A stretch of 63,271 bases of DNA from Pilasporangium apinafurcum (GCA_001600495.1 BCKE01000044.1:82561-145831), one strand, 5' to 3'; positions 22,910 through 33,436 are shown, numbered from the stretch's first letter. Numbers and translations: made by a program. Notes: a model not told the origin generated them from the sequence alone.

Positions 22910-23709
22910 ATGGGCACGAGTCAGTCTAAAGATGAGAGTTCGCTCGCTGTTGCTGCCGTCGCTGAGATCACCCAATGTGAGACTGTCGGTGTGGATTGTA
23001 TGATGAAGTGGATCTGTTGAGTGCTGATATGCTTGCTCGCTATGCGGCAGTCGATCTGGATCAGTTGCGTGTGTTCCATCAAGCGCTGGGTGTAAAATAC
23101 CATTGCGACCACAACATTGACAGTCATGACAGTCGTGATTCAACACTTACAGAAGCTGATAATGCAAATGAGACTGAAGAACCTCGTGAGCCGAACCTAC
23201 TGTTGCAGACTTTCAATGAGGCCATGGACAAAGCGAAATTTCTAGCCTCTGATCGTGCAATCTTCGAGAGGCTGTTTACGTTGATGGACAAAACTGGTGA
23301 CGATATGATCCATGCACAAGAGTTTCTTGTTGGGGTCTCGGTCTTGCTGAAAGGTGATTTGGACACCAAACTTGAAGGTGCGTGATATTCTTAGACAGGA
23401 ACTTTGCTGGTAGCACGATGTTAACAATCCATACTCGTGCATGACTTTCCAGCGGCATTTAGTTTCTTGAGTGACTCAAATTCATTCATCACACAAGGTC
23501 AACTGCTATTCGTGATACTGACAATGACGACCGTCGCGAGTTACTTTGGTGATCCAGTCCTCAAAAAATGTGATGCACGGCAGATCATGGACGATGTCTT
23601 TGCTCAAACTAGTCGTGACGATGGTGAAAATAAAATTGCCTTATCCAAGATTGTCGCGGCAGTTTGTGAGCATCCTTTGGTCCAGTCGTACATTCAAACT
23701 TGCTCGTAA
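22910..23709 (+). CDS. EF-hand calcium-binding protein (calaxin/NCS-like), start uncertain
   Basis: The second part is clear: exon to 23377, 75-bp intron, exon 23453-23709, giving 'RLFTLMDKTGDDMIHAQEFLVGVSVLLKGDLDTKLEGAF' (a full EF-hand loop D.T.D..H..E) and a weaker second one ('LSDSNSFITQGQLLFV'). The spacing resembles calaxin/EFCAB1 and neuronal calcium sensors. Two starts are possible. ATG 22996 gives 212 residues, close to calaxin's 211. ATG 22910 begins MGTSQSKDESS, an N-myristoylation-like sequence, and would need a 76-bp intron (about 22973-23048) or a frameshift to join. Probable Ca2+ sensor; a flagellar role is only suggested by the calaxin likeness. Confidence 0.6.
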
Positions 23710-24004
23710 ATAAAGAGCGTACGGTAGATTTAAACCTTGCAGCATGCTGGTAAAATTTCTGAATGTGATACACTTATGATACGCACTAACTTACTTGCAC
23801 CGAGTTGAACTTCCGTCAGCCATCTGACTCATTGGTATTTAACTTGAAGCCCTTTCTTCGTTGTAATACCCAGTCTCGGATGAAAATTTGCGCGAATAAC
23901 ATCAATGGATGGGCGCAATCTTCTAGTTCTTCGAAATCAAGTTGCTCAAGATCGCTGAATGTAATCGGTTCAATATTGCTGACTTTAGGTCACGTCCTAT
24001 CCGC

Positions 24005-27000
24005 TTATGGCTTTCCAAATCCATACTTATAACGTCTTCGCATCATCTCAGATCTTTTGGGGAGTTGCTGTTTTGCGTGTGCAATGGCGTCTTCTACTTT
24101 GTTCCGTGGCTGGAGAATAATTTCATGTTTGGCATTCATGATAATTGTCACATCTTCGTTGCTGTTGCTGTGCACCAACATCTCCCCATTCTTCGCGCCG
24201 GTTTCAGCCTCAGATCCCACCTTCGCCACTCGGTAAAGCGGTGACTTATGGCTCACAGATGATGGGGCTGTATGGATGAGTCGTTCGTCGCTTTGTTCGT
24301 AGCAGGTACCCAAGCATTTGGTTGTTCTAGAACAGCTGCATGAATGTGGTTTCGGTGAGAAAGAAGCGTGTGAAAATGACGCTAGGACGCTATCATGATT
24401 AAGAGTCGCAAGAAATTTTTCACCCACGAGTTCCAAATCAGCCTTAATACTTCCTTCTGTCTGCATAGAAATCCATTGTTCTGACCATTTTGTTTCTCTG
24501 GATGCGATTATCGGTGATACTCCACCGGCTTTTGGTGGTGATACTGGAAGCGCGATATCATTATTAGCACCACAATCAAGCGGCATACCTAACATGACGT
24601 AATGAGCATGACCTGGATTTGGCAGAGCTCTATCATGAAGATCCTGTATAGTCGGAAGTGCCGGCGCACTGGTAGATGGACGCAGACTATCCAGATTTCC
24701 ATGAAGTCGACTCGGTTTACTGCGATAACCGCTTGACCGCAAAATGCTTGAAGATCCCGAACCAGTGAGTGAAGTAACAATGAATGGTGTGGCACCTGGA
24801 CTTTTGACTTTCAATTCATGTCCCTGATCCATTTTGTTGCCAGCAAGAGAAGTATCTAGATGTTGGTCCACGTTGTACAGGTGAGAATCATCATTATACT
24901 TGACATTTGCGAGTAAATCATGGTCTTCATGTATCTTAGACTGCCACTCCTGACTGAATAGGACATCATCACCACTATCACTTGTACCCCATGGCGATAC
25001 CTGGAGATCTTCACTTTGCGGGGGAGCTGTTGAGCGAAATGTCGATTGGTGTGTTACATCCAACAAACGGTACGGCTGGTGTTTGGTTGATGATACTTGT
25101 GGGTTTTTTGTCGGTAACGCAAACCACAATGGCACTGTCTCATTTATAGTTGAAGTGGCAAATCCACTGTCCGACTTTTCTTTGAGCTTTTGGACAGAAT
25201 TGGGAAATTGAGTGGTAGTGCCAGTGCTATTTGAATTTGATACGTAGTTTGTCACGGTAACACTGCCTGTAAAATCAGAGATTGGCTCAGTGTTTTTCCC
25301 TTGTAGATGACTTTTGACAGGTGACATGGGGGTAAGCGTTCGCTTTGTTGGAGTATTCAGGCTATTCAATTCCCGTCGTTGAGCTTTGACGGCATGTCGT
25401 GTATCAGCTCTTGGTTGCTTCGTTGCAACAGTTGTTATAGGGGGACTTATCATATCCACTAGGGAGTGTGATCGATCTATAGCAACCGTGGCTGGTGGTT
25501 TCGATGTTGATACATCCAGCACGACGACCTGCTTTAGCGGTCGACTGTAAAATGAAGAAATTGAATCTTGTTGCGACAATGTTGACGTTTGATCGCTTGT
25601 AGAACCAACCCCACTCACGTTCTCATTACAGGGATCGCTATCGTGATGTTCTTGAATGGTGCTCAAATTTGCTAATGAAGAGGTTGAGTCAATCACACTT
25701 GAAGTCACCTGCTTTTTCTTCTCTTGTCTTTGTCCGTGCATGAGCTCTAAAACCACATCGTGAAAGTCAAATCGCGCAAGTGAACGTGTTGCCGATGAAT
25801 TTCGAGCAACATCCAGAATAGCGCTTTTCGTCGCTGTCGCTATTCTGCTGGGAGGGGTTTTCAGAATAGCAGAGGAAACTGTGAGCACACGACTATGCAT
25901 GGAAGCTGACTTTCTTCGCGTTGCATCAGTTAAATCATTAATCCCTGGAATGCTTGTTTCACTCTCCGACATCATAGATGAGGTGTATGATTCCAGCCCC
26001 GACGAAGGATCTCCCTCAACCATAGGACCAGCAGTTTCTCTTTGGATACTTGGTTTTCTTGAGGTCATATACTTATCCGCCTGATCACCATAGCTAAACT
26101 GCAATTTCAGTGGTGTGACACTTTCGCTCTGCTGCGTGGATTGACCGAGTTGTGCTGGCTCTTGGTCAGTGCTTGTAAATGAAAGACGGCCACTGTCACC
26201 AAAATTGACACTAAATACACTCGGTCTACGCTGTCTTGGTTCTGATACTTGATGTTGAATTTGTTGTTGGATCGACATCGTAAGTTGTTTCGGAACTTTA
26301 ATGCTAGGTGTCATACTGTTCGCACGTTGGGTCGCTGTGGGATTTGCAACACGCATCAATTGTTGCGATTTATTATTGAGATTTTTTGATGTAGTTCCCA
26401 GACTTTTCGCCGTGAGAAAATGATGGACAATACGATTTGCGGGAACCGCCTTTGGTTGCACAGGTGTCACAGACACCACCGGCACCACAGGTGGGGCAAC
26501 TTCGACATCTTCCTCTTCTTCAGACGACGAGAAGTCGGAGGAATCGGAGGAGTCTTCATCAATCCGCTTAATTCGCTTCATCGGTCGCAACACACGTTTT
26601 CCTTTTTTCTTTTCACTAATTCGATTCGTAACACGCTCGAGAAAATAAATGTACTCCTCCGCATCGATCGTTTCGCACCATAGATCTGCCAGTTCAAACA
26701 TGCTATCGAAAAAATTTGCAAAGCTCATACTTTGTTCTCCCTTAGAATCACGTTTCCAGTCCTCTTCAATCGTCTTATTCACATGCTGTTTCATTGAAGA
26801 ATCGGTGTCGATACTCGTCGCTATTCGTCGAAAAATGGAGGCGTATGCTCGTCTGTCGATGCAACCAAGTACATCACGTGGCATCTCAATGTTCCATAAT
26901 TCTTTGACAGCATCAAGTACACCAGGATCATTCCGTAAGCTGAACCGCAAGGCAAGTGCTTCAGGTGTGTAATTCATGAGTTCCTGTGCATCTCTCTCCC

Positions 27001-27241
27001 CTGCTGCCCGCTGGAACAGATCTTCTGTGAGCAAGACTGGTCCATCTTCCCAGTTTTCCAGCAACCCGCGCGCTTTTAACAATGCTTCTTCCTGGAGATG
27101 TTGATACTTTTGACGCTTAAGAGACTGTAAATGTGCTGTTTTGATCGTAAAATTGAGCTTGAGCCAAAGTACATTTGAGGAGTGTTTCTGTGAAAGTACT
27201 TTTGGCCGGGTTGTTACTCTTTCCTGAGCATGATCATTCAT
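24005..27241 (-). CDS. Uncharacterised 1078-aa protein, conserved-looking helical N-domain plus disordered region
   Basis: Uninterrupted single-exon frame. Residues ~35-215 look folded and mostly helical: 'EDLFQRAAGERDAQELMNYTPEALALRFSL', 'CIDRRAYASIFRRIATSI', 'FANFFDSMFELADLWCETIDAEEYIYFLERV'. This resembles segments in ciliate, algal and oomycete proteins often annotated as flagella-associated, but I cannot name a family. After an acidic Ser run ('DSSDSSDFSSSEEEED') the rest (residues ~230-1000) is Ser/Thr/Pro/Gln-rich and probably disordered. The last ~60 residues are again charged ('EDAIAHAKQQLPKRSEMMRRRYKYGFGKP'). No signal peptide or membrane segment. It converges on the EF-hand gene. 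Confidence 0.6.
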   Translation of the reverse strand: MNDHAQERVTTRPKVLSQKHSSNVLWLKLNFTIKTAHLQSLKRQKYQHLQEEALLKARGLLENWEDGPVLLTEDLFQRAAGERDAQELMNYTPEALALRFSLRNDPGVLDAVKELWNIEMPRDVLGCIDRRAYASIFRRIATSIDTDSSMKQHVNKTIEEDWKRDSKGEQSMSFANFFDSMFELADLWCETIDAEEYIYFLERVTNRISEKKKGKRVLRPMKRIKRIDEDSSDSSDFSSSEEEEDVEVAPPVVPVVSVTPVQPKAVPANRIVHHFLTAKSLGTTSKNLNNKSQQLMRVANPTATQRANSMTPSIKVPKQLTMSIQQQIQHQVSEPRQRRPSVFSVNFGDSGRLSFTSTDQEPAQLGQSTQQSESVTPLKLQFSYGDQADKYMTSRKPSIQRETAGPMVEGDPSSGLESYTSSMMSESETSIPGINDLTDATRRKSASMHSRVLTVSSAILKTPPSRIATATKSAILDVARNSSATRSLARFDFHDVVLELMHGQRQEKKKQVTSSVIDSTSSLANLSTIQEHHDSDPCNENVSGVGSTSDQTSTLSQQDSISSFYSRPLKQVVVLDVSTSKPPATVAIDRSHSLVDMISPPITTVATKQPRADTRHAVKAQRRELNSLNTPTKRTLTPMSPVKSHLQGKNTEPISDFTGSVTVTNYVSNSNSTGTTTQFPNSVQKLKEKSDSGFATSTINETVPLWFALPTKNPQVSSTKHQPYRLLDVTHQSTFRSTAPPQSEDLQVSPWGTSDSGDDVLFSQEWQSKIHEDHDLLANVKYNDDSHLYNVDQHLDTSLAGNKMDQGHELKVKSPGATPFIVTSLTGSGSSSILRSSGYRSKPSRLHGNLDSLRPSTSAPALPTIQDLHDRALPNPGHAHYVMLGMPLDCGANNDIALPVSPPKAGGVSPIIASRETKWSEQWISMQTEGSIKADLELVGEKFLATLNHDSVLASFSHASFSPKPHSCSCSRTTKCLGTCYEQSDERLIHTAPSSVSHKSPLYRVAKVGSEAETGAKNGEMLVHSNSNEDVTIIMNAKHEIILQPRNKVEDAIAHAKQQLPKRSEMMRRRYKYGFGKP

Positions 27242-27424
27242 TTACCTCAGATATGAGCACCTATGGGATCGCAGATCAATGACAATCCCGACTAAAATGT
27301 ACTATGTGTTGCAAAAATATCTAAAATAATATATTGCGTATCGTTCAAACCTTTTAAACGGAGAAAGAAGAATGCCTAATGCCCCACCTTGTCCACGAGC
27401 AAGCAAGTTTTAGCAGCTCTGGCC

Positions 27425-28725
27425 TCAGTTTATGAAGGAGAAAGCGCTGCGTTGGCCACTTGATGACGACGTCCGAGTATTAATAGCTCCTGTCGTGGTG
27501 ATAGACATGACTGGAACAGGCGCAATATTTTGGAACGAGTCCTGCTTCGTGCTGATGACAGCAGTTGCTTGATTCTGGAAGGGAATCATATTGGGATTGT
27601 CGTCCTTTTTAATACCACTTTGACCTGTATTTGCCCGACGCTTCCATGAAGCCAATGCAGCCTTGGCAATCTTAGGGCTGATAGGTTGATACGCTGTTGT
27701 CACCGTTGAATTGGCTTTTGCAATGACAGCGGCAGGCTTAGTATTCTTTTTTGGACTGTGGGAACTGTTTACTACCGCGCTCGGAGAAGTATTACGTGAG
27801 AATTTGCGTTTGTCATCTGGGGCAGCCGATTTTTTCTTAATTTTTGAGTGGTCGAGACGAACATGAGATTTCGGTTCTTCAGACATCAGCACAACATTGC
27901 CGCCATGAGATTCGAGCAGCGACAAGACTTTACGTGCGTTCATTCGAACCAGATGGTTACGATCGTTGCAGCGTAGCTGATCCACATCACGCACGAGTGT
28001 TGCGTGAGCAAGAAACGCTGGCGAATACAGAGCCACCAGTGGAGCGGATTCCATTAGAATCTCCATCAGCACGAGCACTTTGGACCGAACCTGCCAGCAC
28101 TTGGAGGATACAGTCGTATCGTTTAATCTCGACACAAGCGCATGAGCGACCTTCGCTGGATCCATTTTATTCGCCTTAACCAAGAAGCGCTTCATAGCGT
28201 CGGCGGCTGGAATCCCTTGGATACCACCGGGAGGAGTACACACCAACACCATTTTCGACTCGTAATCGAGTGCGGCAGTCTCTGCGGACAGCACCACCCC
28301 GCAGTCATAGCTACAGTAGAACGATAGCCAAATTCAAATTGCGGGTTAGAGACTGTTTGTTTTGTTCATTAGCATGCTTGGATTCATCCACTTACTTAGC
28401 GAGTTCAGCATCCTGTGACAGTCCCTGCCAGTTCATTGTATTGGGCTCATGAATCGATTGAATAGCATTGACTTCCGGCTTCAAATCGTCCGAAACATCA
28501 TTGCCTCCAATTTCTTGATCAAGCAACGCACGCCGCATATCTGGCGGGAACGACAGGTAGTCCCATTCGTCACTACACGACCAAGCAACATAGACCAAAA
28601 CATCAGAAGCTGATTTTTGTAACCAGTATATGACCTTATCATGACTGCATCACTTACATGGCTTGCTCGATCTGGTGCTTGTACATGTCCTTCAATTCAT
28701 CCAGAAACTGCAATGCGTTCTCCAT
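27425..28725 (-). CDS. Helical-repeat protein, possibly ENTH/VHS-like (tepsin type), three exons, 376 aa
   Basis: Exons 28658-28725, 28396-28572 and 27425-28310 join in frame. A short N-terminus ('MENALQFLDELKDMYKHQIEQ', then 'DEWDYLSFPPDMRRALLDQEIGG') is followed at residues ~90-220 by a helical array: 'DAMKRFLVKANKMDPAKVAHALVSRL', 'CWQVRSKVLVLMEILMES', 'VRDVDQLRCNDRNHLVRMNARKVLSLL'. The rhythm resembles an ENTH/VHS or ARM-type superhelix as in clathrin/AP adaptors. The last ~150 residues are basic and Ser/Thr/Asn-rich, probably disordered. Family assignment is tentative; trafficking adaptor is the best guess. Confidence 0.55.
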
Positions 28726-30692
28726 GACTCTCAGATTAGTTGCCAGGTGATGTACGCTTTCCTTCTCCTTCTTCGCCGATTTCCAAATGCTATCATTCCA
28801 TCCATCCACCCACGACGTTTACCCTCAGTATCATCCTCCATCTATCGCTATATATATACGTGCGCGCACAGGGACGGAGATTACGACACCGAAGGCGAGC
28901 TTTCCATCCATTTCCGCATGCATTTCCGTTGGGATAAGGACTAGAGGCGTACATTTCCCTCTTAAAATCGATTTCACTTCAACTCAAGTATTTCCCTCTC
29001 AAAATCGATTTTGATAAGTCGAACTTAACGCGGACGATGTCTGTCTGGCTCGAGAATTTGTTGACGTCATGCCTTGTTGCACAGCAACGCCACCGAAAAC
29101 CAGGAAGAGCACGCCTGTGCTTTGCACACGCAGATACAATGTGTAAGCGATGGAGCCAAAAAGGGCAGAGAGCTATAAAGATTAATCACCAACTGCCCGG
29201 GTTTTTACGTGGTATAGTTTGTGCATCGTCTTCGTCCGTGATAAAATTTTGAAAAATACTTTGCCATAGAAACTTAGTCTCAACGGGATGTTCTGGGCTA
29301 CGAGAATCCGAAAAGCGAGTCTAAACAAAGTGTGTAGATGTGCATGTATCGACACATGTCGTTCAGTCATACTTAACTACATCATTTTTTGCTTGTATCC
29401 GGTGATATGATGAATGTTACTAAGTCCCTATACACCGAAAGTCGCGTCCACATCCAGTCTCTCATATCCGATTTATTTAAATATATACATATTTCGATGG
29501 CGAATTTGCTTATGTTGAGTGGTGATCTATGGTACAGTATGGAGTCAGTCCAGTTCGTCCACAGCTGGATTGCTTTTACTATCTCCTTGGCGTCGCTGAC
29601 CTGGATAAAGATGCATTGCTTCTGCTGCATTGTAGCCACGAATCCCCATCTAACAGTGACAATATGAAGCACGTGTCGTGGGTGAAAAGATTGTTGAAGA
29701 CGTAGCCAACGTCCTCCTCCAGGTTCAAGGTTTATTGTAAGTAATGGGCTCCTCTCTGCCTTTGGCTCATTTCCAATCCCACTTCCGTCGTTGTTAGGTC
29801 GCTGCGTCCTGATTTTCTTATTCGACCCGAATACACTGTATCTGATGACCCTCAAACCCGAACCGGATTGAGTAGTTCCTTGTATCCATACCCGGTACCT
29901 TTATGGAAGATGAAGATGCAAGCATTTGTATGGCCGTGTACGAGAATATAGCAACTCTGCGGATGCTTAACACCTTTCAACAGCCCAAACATACACATCG
30001 CTTATGTGCATTTTGATTCAGATATACACACCAGCATATATATTGAACCATATGTTATCGATTCATCGGAATGACAGATACTTTGTCTAGTACTACACGA
30101 ATTATTTGGCCCCCAATGAAAAAAAAGCCCCCCCCCTCTCTTCCTCTATCTTCTCATCGACGCATGACATGCATTTCTTACTTTCGTAGTTTGAAGCATC
30201 TGCCATTGACGTAGCCCATATTCCACAATCAACTAAAATTGTCTTGCCAACTTCTAGCTTGTTTGGTCGTAGCTGGCAGCATGGGAAAGTCTTCCCGTAC
30301 CCGATTCAGGTCGGGTAGCCGACTATTTGTTTCAGTGTTCGGGTACTCACCTGGTCATCTGGTAGATTCTGTGCGACTCTCTATCCATCAACAGCCTCTA
30401 CCTAAAACCAGATGGTCCCAGTCTCTATACTGTATAGAGAGGGGATTGGTGAAAAAGAAAAAAATCTATTTGGCGCACATTCATTCACCACTTCCTCATG
30501 ACCTCTCCCTCTTGACTCCCTCTTGATGCGACAACACGATCAGGTCACCATGTGTCACGCTTTTGCATCCACGAGTGGAGAGCGCAAGATGAAGCAATGA
30601 ATCTCCCCTCCAGCACTGCTTTATTCATCAGAATTCAATTCGCCCTCAACTACTCACGTCTACACTGAGTACATACTCCACCTTCATCGACC
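28726..30692. other. 2 kb intergenic region with short repeats, no recognised gene
   Basis: Contains a two-copy 37-bp repeat (28953-29011), a poly-A/poly-C run near 30120-30138 and a short palindromic CTCTATACTGTATAGAG near 30431. Frames at 29382-29855 (minus) and 29389-29667 (plus) overlap each other and show no domain. It includes the promoters of the flanking divergent genes. Confidence 0.45.
28953..29011. repeat. Two-copy direct repeat, 22-bp core, 37-bp period
   Basis: ATTTCCCTCTTAAAATCGAT (from 28953) recurs from 28990 with a single T to C change, both copies running two more bases. The copies are 37 bp apart and lie about 230-290 bp upstream of the start at 28725. Confidence 0.7.
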
Positions 30693-31907
30693 ATGTTCAT
30701 CAAGACCTCTGCTCTCCTCGCTACGCTGCTTCTCGCTGCTGATCTTCGCTCTGCCTACGCCGTCGACTACCTCGGTGGTTGGCTTTCCTCGGATCCGACC
30801 GCACAGTGTGTTGACATTTGCTCGGCGCCGTCGGCTACGTGCTTGACCTCGGCTGCGGACTGCTTGGCCAAGAAGAAGGTCCCAGGTGACTACGATTACC
30901 TTGTGTTGGAGCAAATTTTTGTGCCACAGTTCTGCCGTGACTTGCTCAACGGTGTGGACTCGACGATCTCGCACCAGAACGTCACCAAGTACCCAAATGG
31001 TGTTGCGTGTGTGCCAGAGGTTGTCAAGAGTGAGCTCACGATTCACGGTCTCTGGCCTAACTACAATGACGGATACGTGAGCTGCTGCAACCCGAGCGAC
31101 AGCGTTGCCAACGACCCTTACAACGCTGCTGATTTCGCGGCCAACCAACCAGCGTTGCTCACGGAAATGGGCGAGAAGTGGGTCGATGCCACCCAGGAAA
31201 CCACCTACGACTCGCTCTGTGAAATCTACAACCACGAATTCCAGAAGCATGGGCTCTGCTACGCCGCTGATGGTGCTGATTACGAAGCAGCGGCTGTCAC
31301 GTACTTTGAAGCGACGCTCAACACCGCTGCACGCATTAGCGCTGCCACCAACCAGATCAACGAGTGGGCTGCACAAGGAACCCCAGAGACGACGCTTGAA
31401 GCCATCGAGGCGCTTTACGACAAGAAAGTGATGGTGTTTTGCTCGAACGTTGATGGCACGGCGAACCGCCTTTCGGCTATCCGTACGTGCTACGAGAAGC
31501 CTGCCAACAGCACGAGTGTCGGCCCAACCACGCAGATCGACTGTGCGACGGCTACTGCTACTTCTACGTTTTCGGTGTGCACGAACACGATGCCTGTGCT
31601 GCTTGATGCGTACGTCGCGCCATCGTCTACTCCTGCACCAACGACCGCTACCCCATCTCCAACCACTGCTACCCCATCGCCAACCACTGCTACCCCATCG
31701 CCAACCACTGCTACCCCATCTCCAACTACTGCTACTCCATCGCCAACCACTGCTACCCCAACGCCAACCCCTACAACGCCTACCAGTCCAGCTCAGGCGC
31801 TGCAGCAATTTTGCACGATCTTTAACCGTAAGGCGTTCTGTGATTTGCTCTTCTTCTGCGAATGGAACTCCTCGACCAGCCAATGCGACGGTGCGCTGAA
31901 GTACTAA
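30693..31907 (+). CDS. Secreted RNase T2 with Thr/Pro-rich linker and Cys-containing tail, 404 aa
   Basis: A cleavable signal peptide (MFIKTSALLATLLLAADLRSAYA, cleavage near 23) starts an S-like RNase. Both catalytic boxes are present: CAS I 'LTIHGLWPNY' near residue 117 and CAS II 'HEFQKHGLC' near residue 182, each with its His, plus the expected disulfide Cys residues ('CVPEVVKSELTIHGLWP', 'YVSCCNP'). RNase T2 enzymes cut single-stranded RNA by a 2',3'-cyclic intermediate, in secretions or vacuoles. Residues ~310-365 are a tandem (TATPSPT)n linker that would be O-glycosylated, followed by a ~45-residue tail with four Cys ('QFCTIFNRKAFCDLLFFCEWN...QC') that may be a small binding module. Codon use is strongly biased, like the malate dehydrogenase gene. 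The minus strand is open across the gene but that is a codon-bias shadow. Confidence 0.9.
   Translation: MFIKTSALLATLLLAADLRSAYAVDYLGGWLSSDPTAQCVDICSAPSATCLTSAADCLAKKKVPGDYDYLVLEQIFVPQFCRDLLNGVDSTISHQNVTKYPNGVACVPEVVKSELTIHGLWPNYNDGYVSCCNPSDSVANDPYNAADFAANQPALLTEMGEKWVDATQETTYDSLCEIYNHEFQKHGLCYAADGADYEAAAVTYFEATLNTAARISAATNQINEWAAQGTPETTLEAIEALYDKKVMVFCSNVDGTANRLSAIRTCYEKPANSTSVGPTTQIDCATATATSTFSVCTNTMPVLLDAYVAPSSTPAPTTATPSPTTATPSPTTATPSPTTATPSPTTATPSPTTATPTPTPTTPTSPAQALQQFCTIFNRKAFCDLLFFCEWNSSTSQCDGALKY
31639..31790 (+). repeat. 21-bp coding minisatellite in the RNase T2 linker
   Basis: About six copies of a 21-bp unit close to ACTGCTACCCCATCGCCAAC(C), encoding TATPSPT. Copies differ only at third codon positions (TCG/TCT, CCC/CCA, ACC/ACT), so the repeat is in frame and constrained at the protein level. 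Confidence 0.85.
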
Positions 31908-32489
31908 ACCAGGTTGCTGTGAAAAACTGCAAACGTGGAATGCAAAAGATGATTGAAATCGAATGAAGATCGCGCCTGGAGACATATGACGTTAAGAAAA
32001 TAGTTACAAAGAAGAAGAATGTCAAACTAGTGTCGATAGTTTATATGAAGCCAAGATTCATATACAACCGAAACCACTAGCTTGTGTTCTGTCAGCGATA
32101 AATCTACAATAATATGTCAATTATCTCCTTCATAATACACCATGATCTGCTGTTGTAATATTTCATCTGATAATGATCACTTCAATATGAACTTAGTCAG
32201 CATGGATGCAAAATAAGTCTCGTAACATCTGTCTTGTCAGAATTTTACAGTAAGTTAGATGCCAGATCAACCGTGAAACAACAGGAAACTGGTTTGGTGA
32301 TTCTGTAGCGACTTTGATGCGATACATCGATCCGTTACGGCGCCTTCTACACGTAATATAGCTCATCAATCAATTTGAGGATCCATTTCTTCTCTGGATC
32401 GTGGAGGCAAATGTAGACAAACGTGGCGATTATCGCCTCCAATCTGGTTGGGAGAAGGAAAAGAGAGTTTTACTCAGCGACTGATATTT
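31908..32489. other. Intergenic stretch downstream of RNase T2
   Basis: About 580 bp, AT-rich, holding the RNase T2 3' UTR. No gene, repeat or RNA recognised before the ankyrin pseudogene. Confidence 0.45.
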
Positions 32490-33205
32490 AGCTACGTCAT
32501 GAAGATAGCAGCGAAGCGCGACAGTCGAGATGAAATCCAGTGTCTCGATGATTCCTACTCTGCGATGTTCATGTAGTCGAAAGTCATGGATAATACTGCT
32601 TGTGAAGACCAGTTGGGAGTTGTTCAATGGCTACATAGAAAGGAAATTTCGCAATGCACAACCTGAGCGATGGACTGTGTGATGGATGCACGAAGACTGT
32701 TCTGAAGGATGCGCTACAACTGATATGGATATCACGGCTCAGCGTGGTTATATGAAAATTGTGGCTTGGCTGTCTGCTAATTGGCCAGAAGGATGCACCT
32801 CCGACGTGATGCATTTTGCTGCCGTATGGGGTCACTCGGGGATAGTACAATGACTGCATAAGCATCGAACAGAAGGCTCGCTTATGATCACAACGGATTG
32901 GATAGCATATGGAAACCACTTGGGCATGATGAAATGATTGCGCGCAAATTGTGGAGAAGGATGTACAAATGAAGCACTGGACCTTGGAGCATTAGAAGGG
33001 CACTTTGAAGTAGTTTAGTGGCTGCACGAGAACCGCTCGGACATGTATACGAGCCGTGCCCTATATTGAGCAGCTGATCGAGGAAATCTCAAGAGGATCC
33101 AGTGGCTGCAACGCAGCCACAAAGTACATTGCACAGAAGCTGCATTAAGGATGCCGGTAAAAACGGTCACATAGAGGTGCTGCAATGGTTACGGAAGAAC
33201 TGATA
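32490..33205 (+). pseudogene. Decayed ankyrin-repeat protein gene
   Basis: Translated piecewise on the plus strand this gives five to six ankyrin-like units of the oomycete type: 'YVMKIAAKRDSRDEIQCL', 'DQLGVVQWLHRKEISQCTT', 'WMHEDCSEGCATTDMDITA' then 'QRGYMKIVAWLSANWPEGCT', 'DVMHFAAVWGHSGIVQ*LHK', 'CTNEALDLGALEGHFEVV*W' then 'LHENRSD', 'AADRGNLKRIQWLQ', and after a frameshift 'KNGHIEVLQWLRKN'. At least six in-frame stops and two or more frame changes interrupt it, several of them TGA or TAG where the repeat has Trp, as expected from point decay. Intact relatives form large families in oomycetes; function is generic protein binding. No long open frame remains. Confidence 0.8.
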
Positions 33206-33364
33206 GATGGAATTGCGAGCAGCTTAGGCAATGTGGTGCGGATACTTCCAGTTTGGTCAGGGTAGCTGCTTGGTCCATTTGAAATGATGGTTTTCGGTCT
33301 TACATATAGCGAGTGACACGCCTCTGTCATCGAATCTCAGGCGGTAGTGCTGGTGTTGAGTAAA

Positions 33365-33436
33365 CTAGGTTACTCCAACTCGCTTCGCGAGTTGCGCCTA
33401 CCAACTGACTACACCTAGAATACGGGCTGTACCGTG
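33365..33436 (-). ncRNA. Candidate Fanzor guide-RNA (fRNA/omegaRNA) scaffold, 3' of Fanzor copy 2
   Basis: On the minus strand, just 3' of the Fanzor remnant: hairpin 1 ACGG-TACAGC-CCGT (33422-33435), the spacer ATT, then CTAGGT (33413-33418) pairing with ACCTAG (33365-33370) and enclosing a perfect 8-bp stem CAACTCGC-GAA-GCGAGTTG (33376-33394). The order hairpin 1, ATT, hairpin 2 recurs after Fanzor copy 3 with a compensatory change in hairpin 1. In TnpB/Fanzor systems the guide RNA is made from the region at and beyond the 3' end of the nuclease gene. Expression is not shown. Confidence 0.4.

Noticed and set aside
29382-29855. 157-codon minus frame in the 2 kb intergenic region
   Set aside because: No domain, no splice context, and it overlaps another open frame on the opposite strand; kept only as part of the unassigned stretch.
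30684-31985. 433-codon open frame antisense to RNase T2
   Set aside because: It mirrors the codon bias of a clear secreted RNase, has Trp/Arg/Ser repeats that are the reverse of the TATPSPT minisatellite, and no domain.
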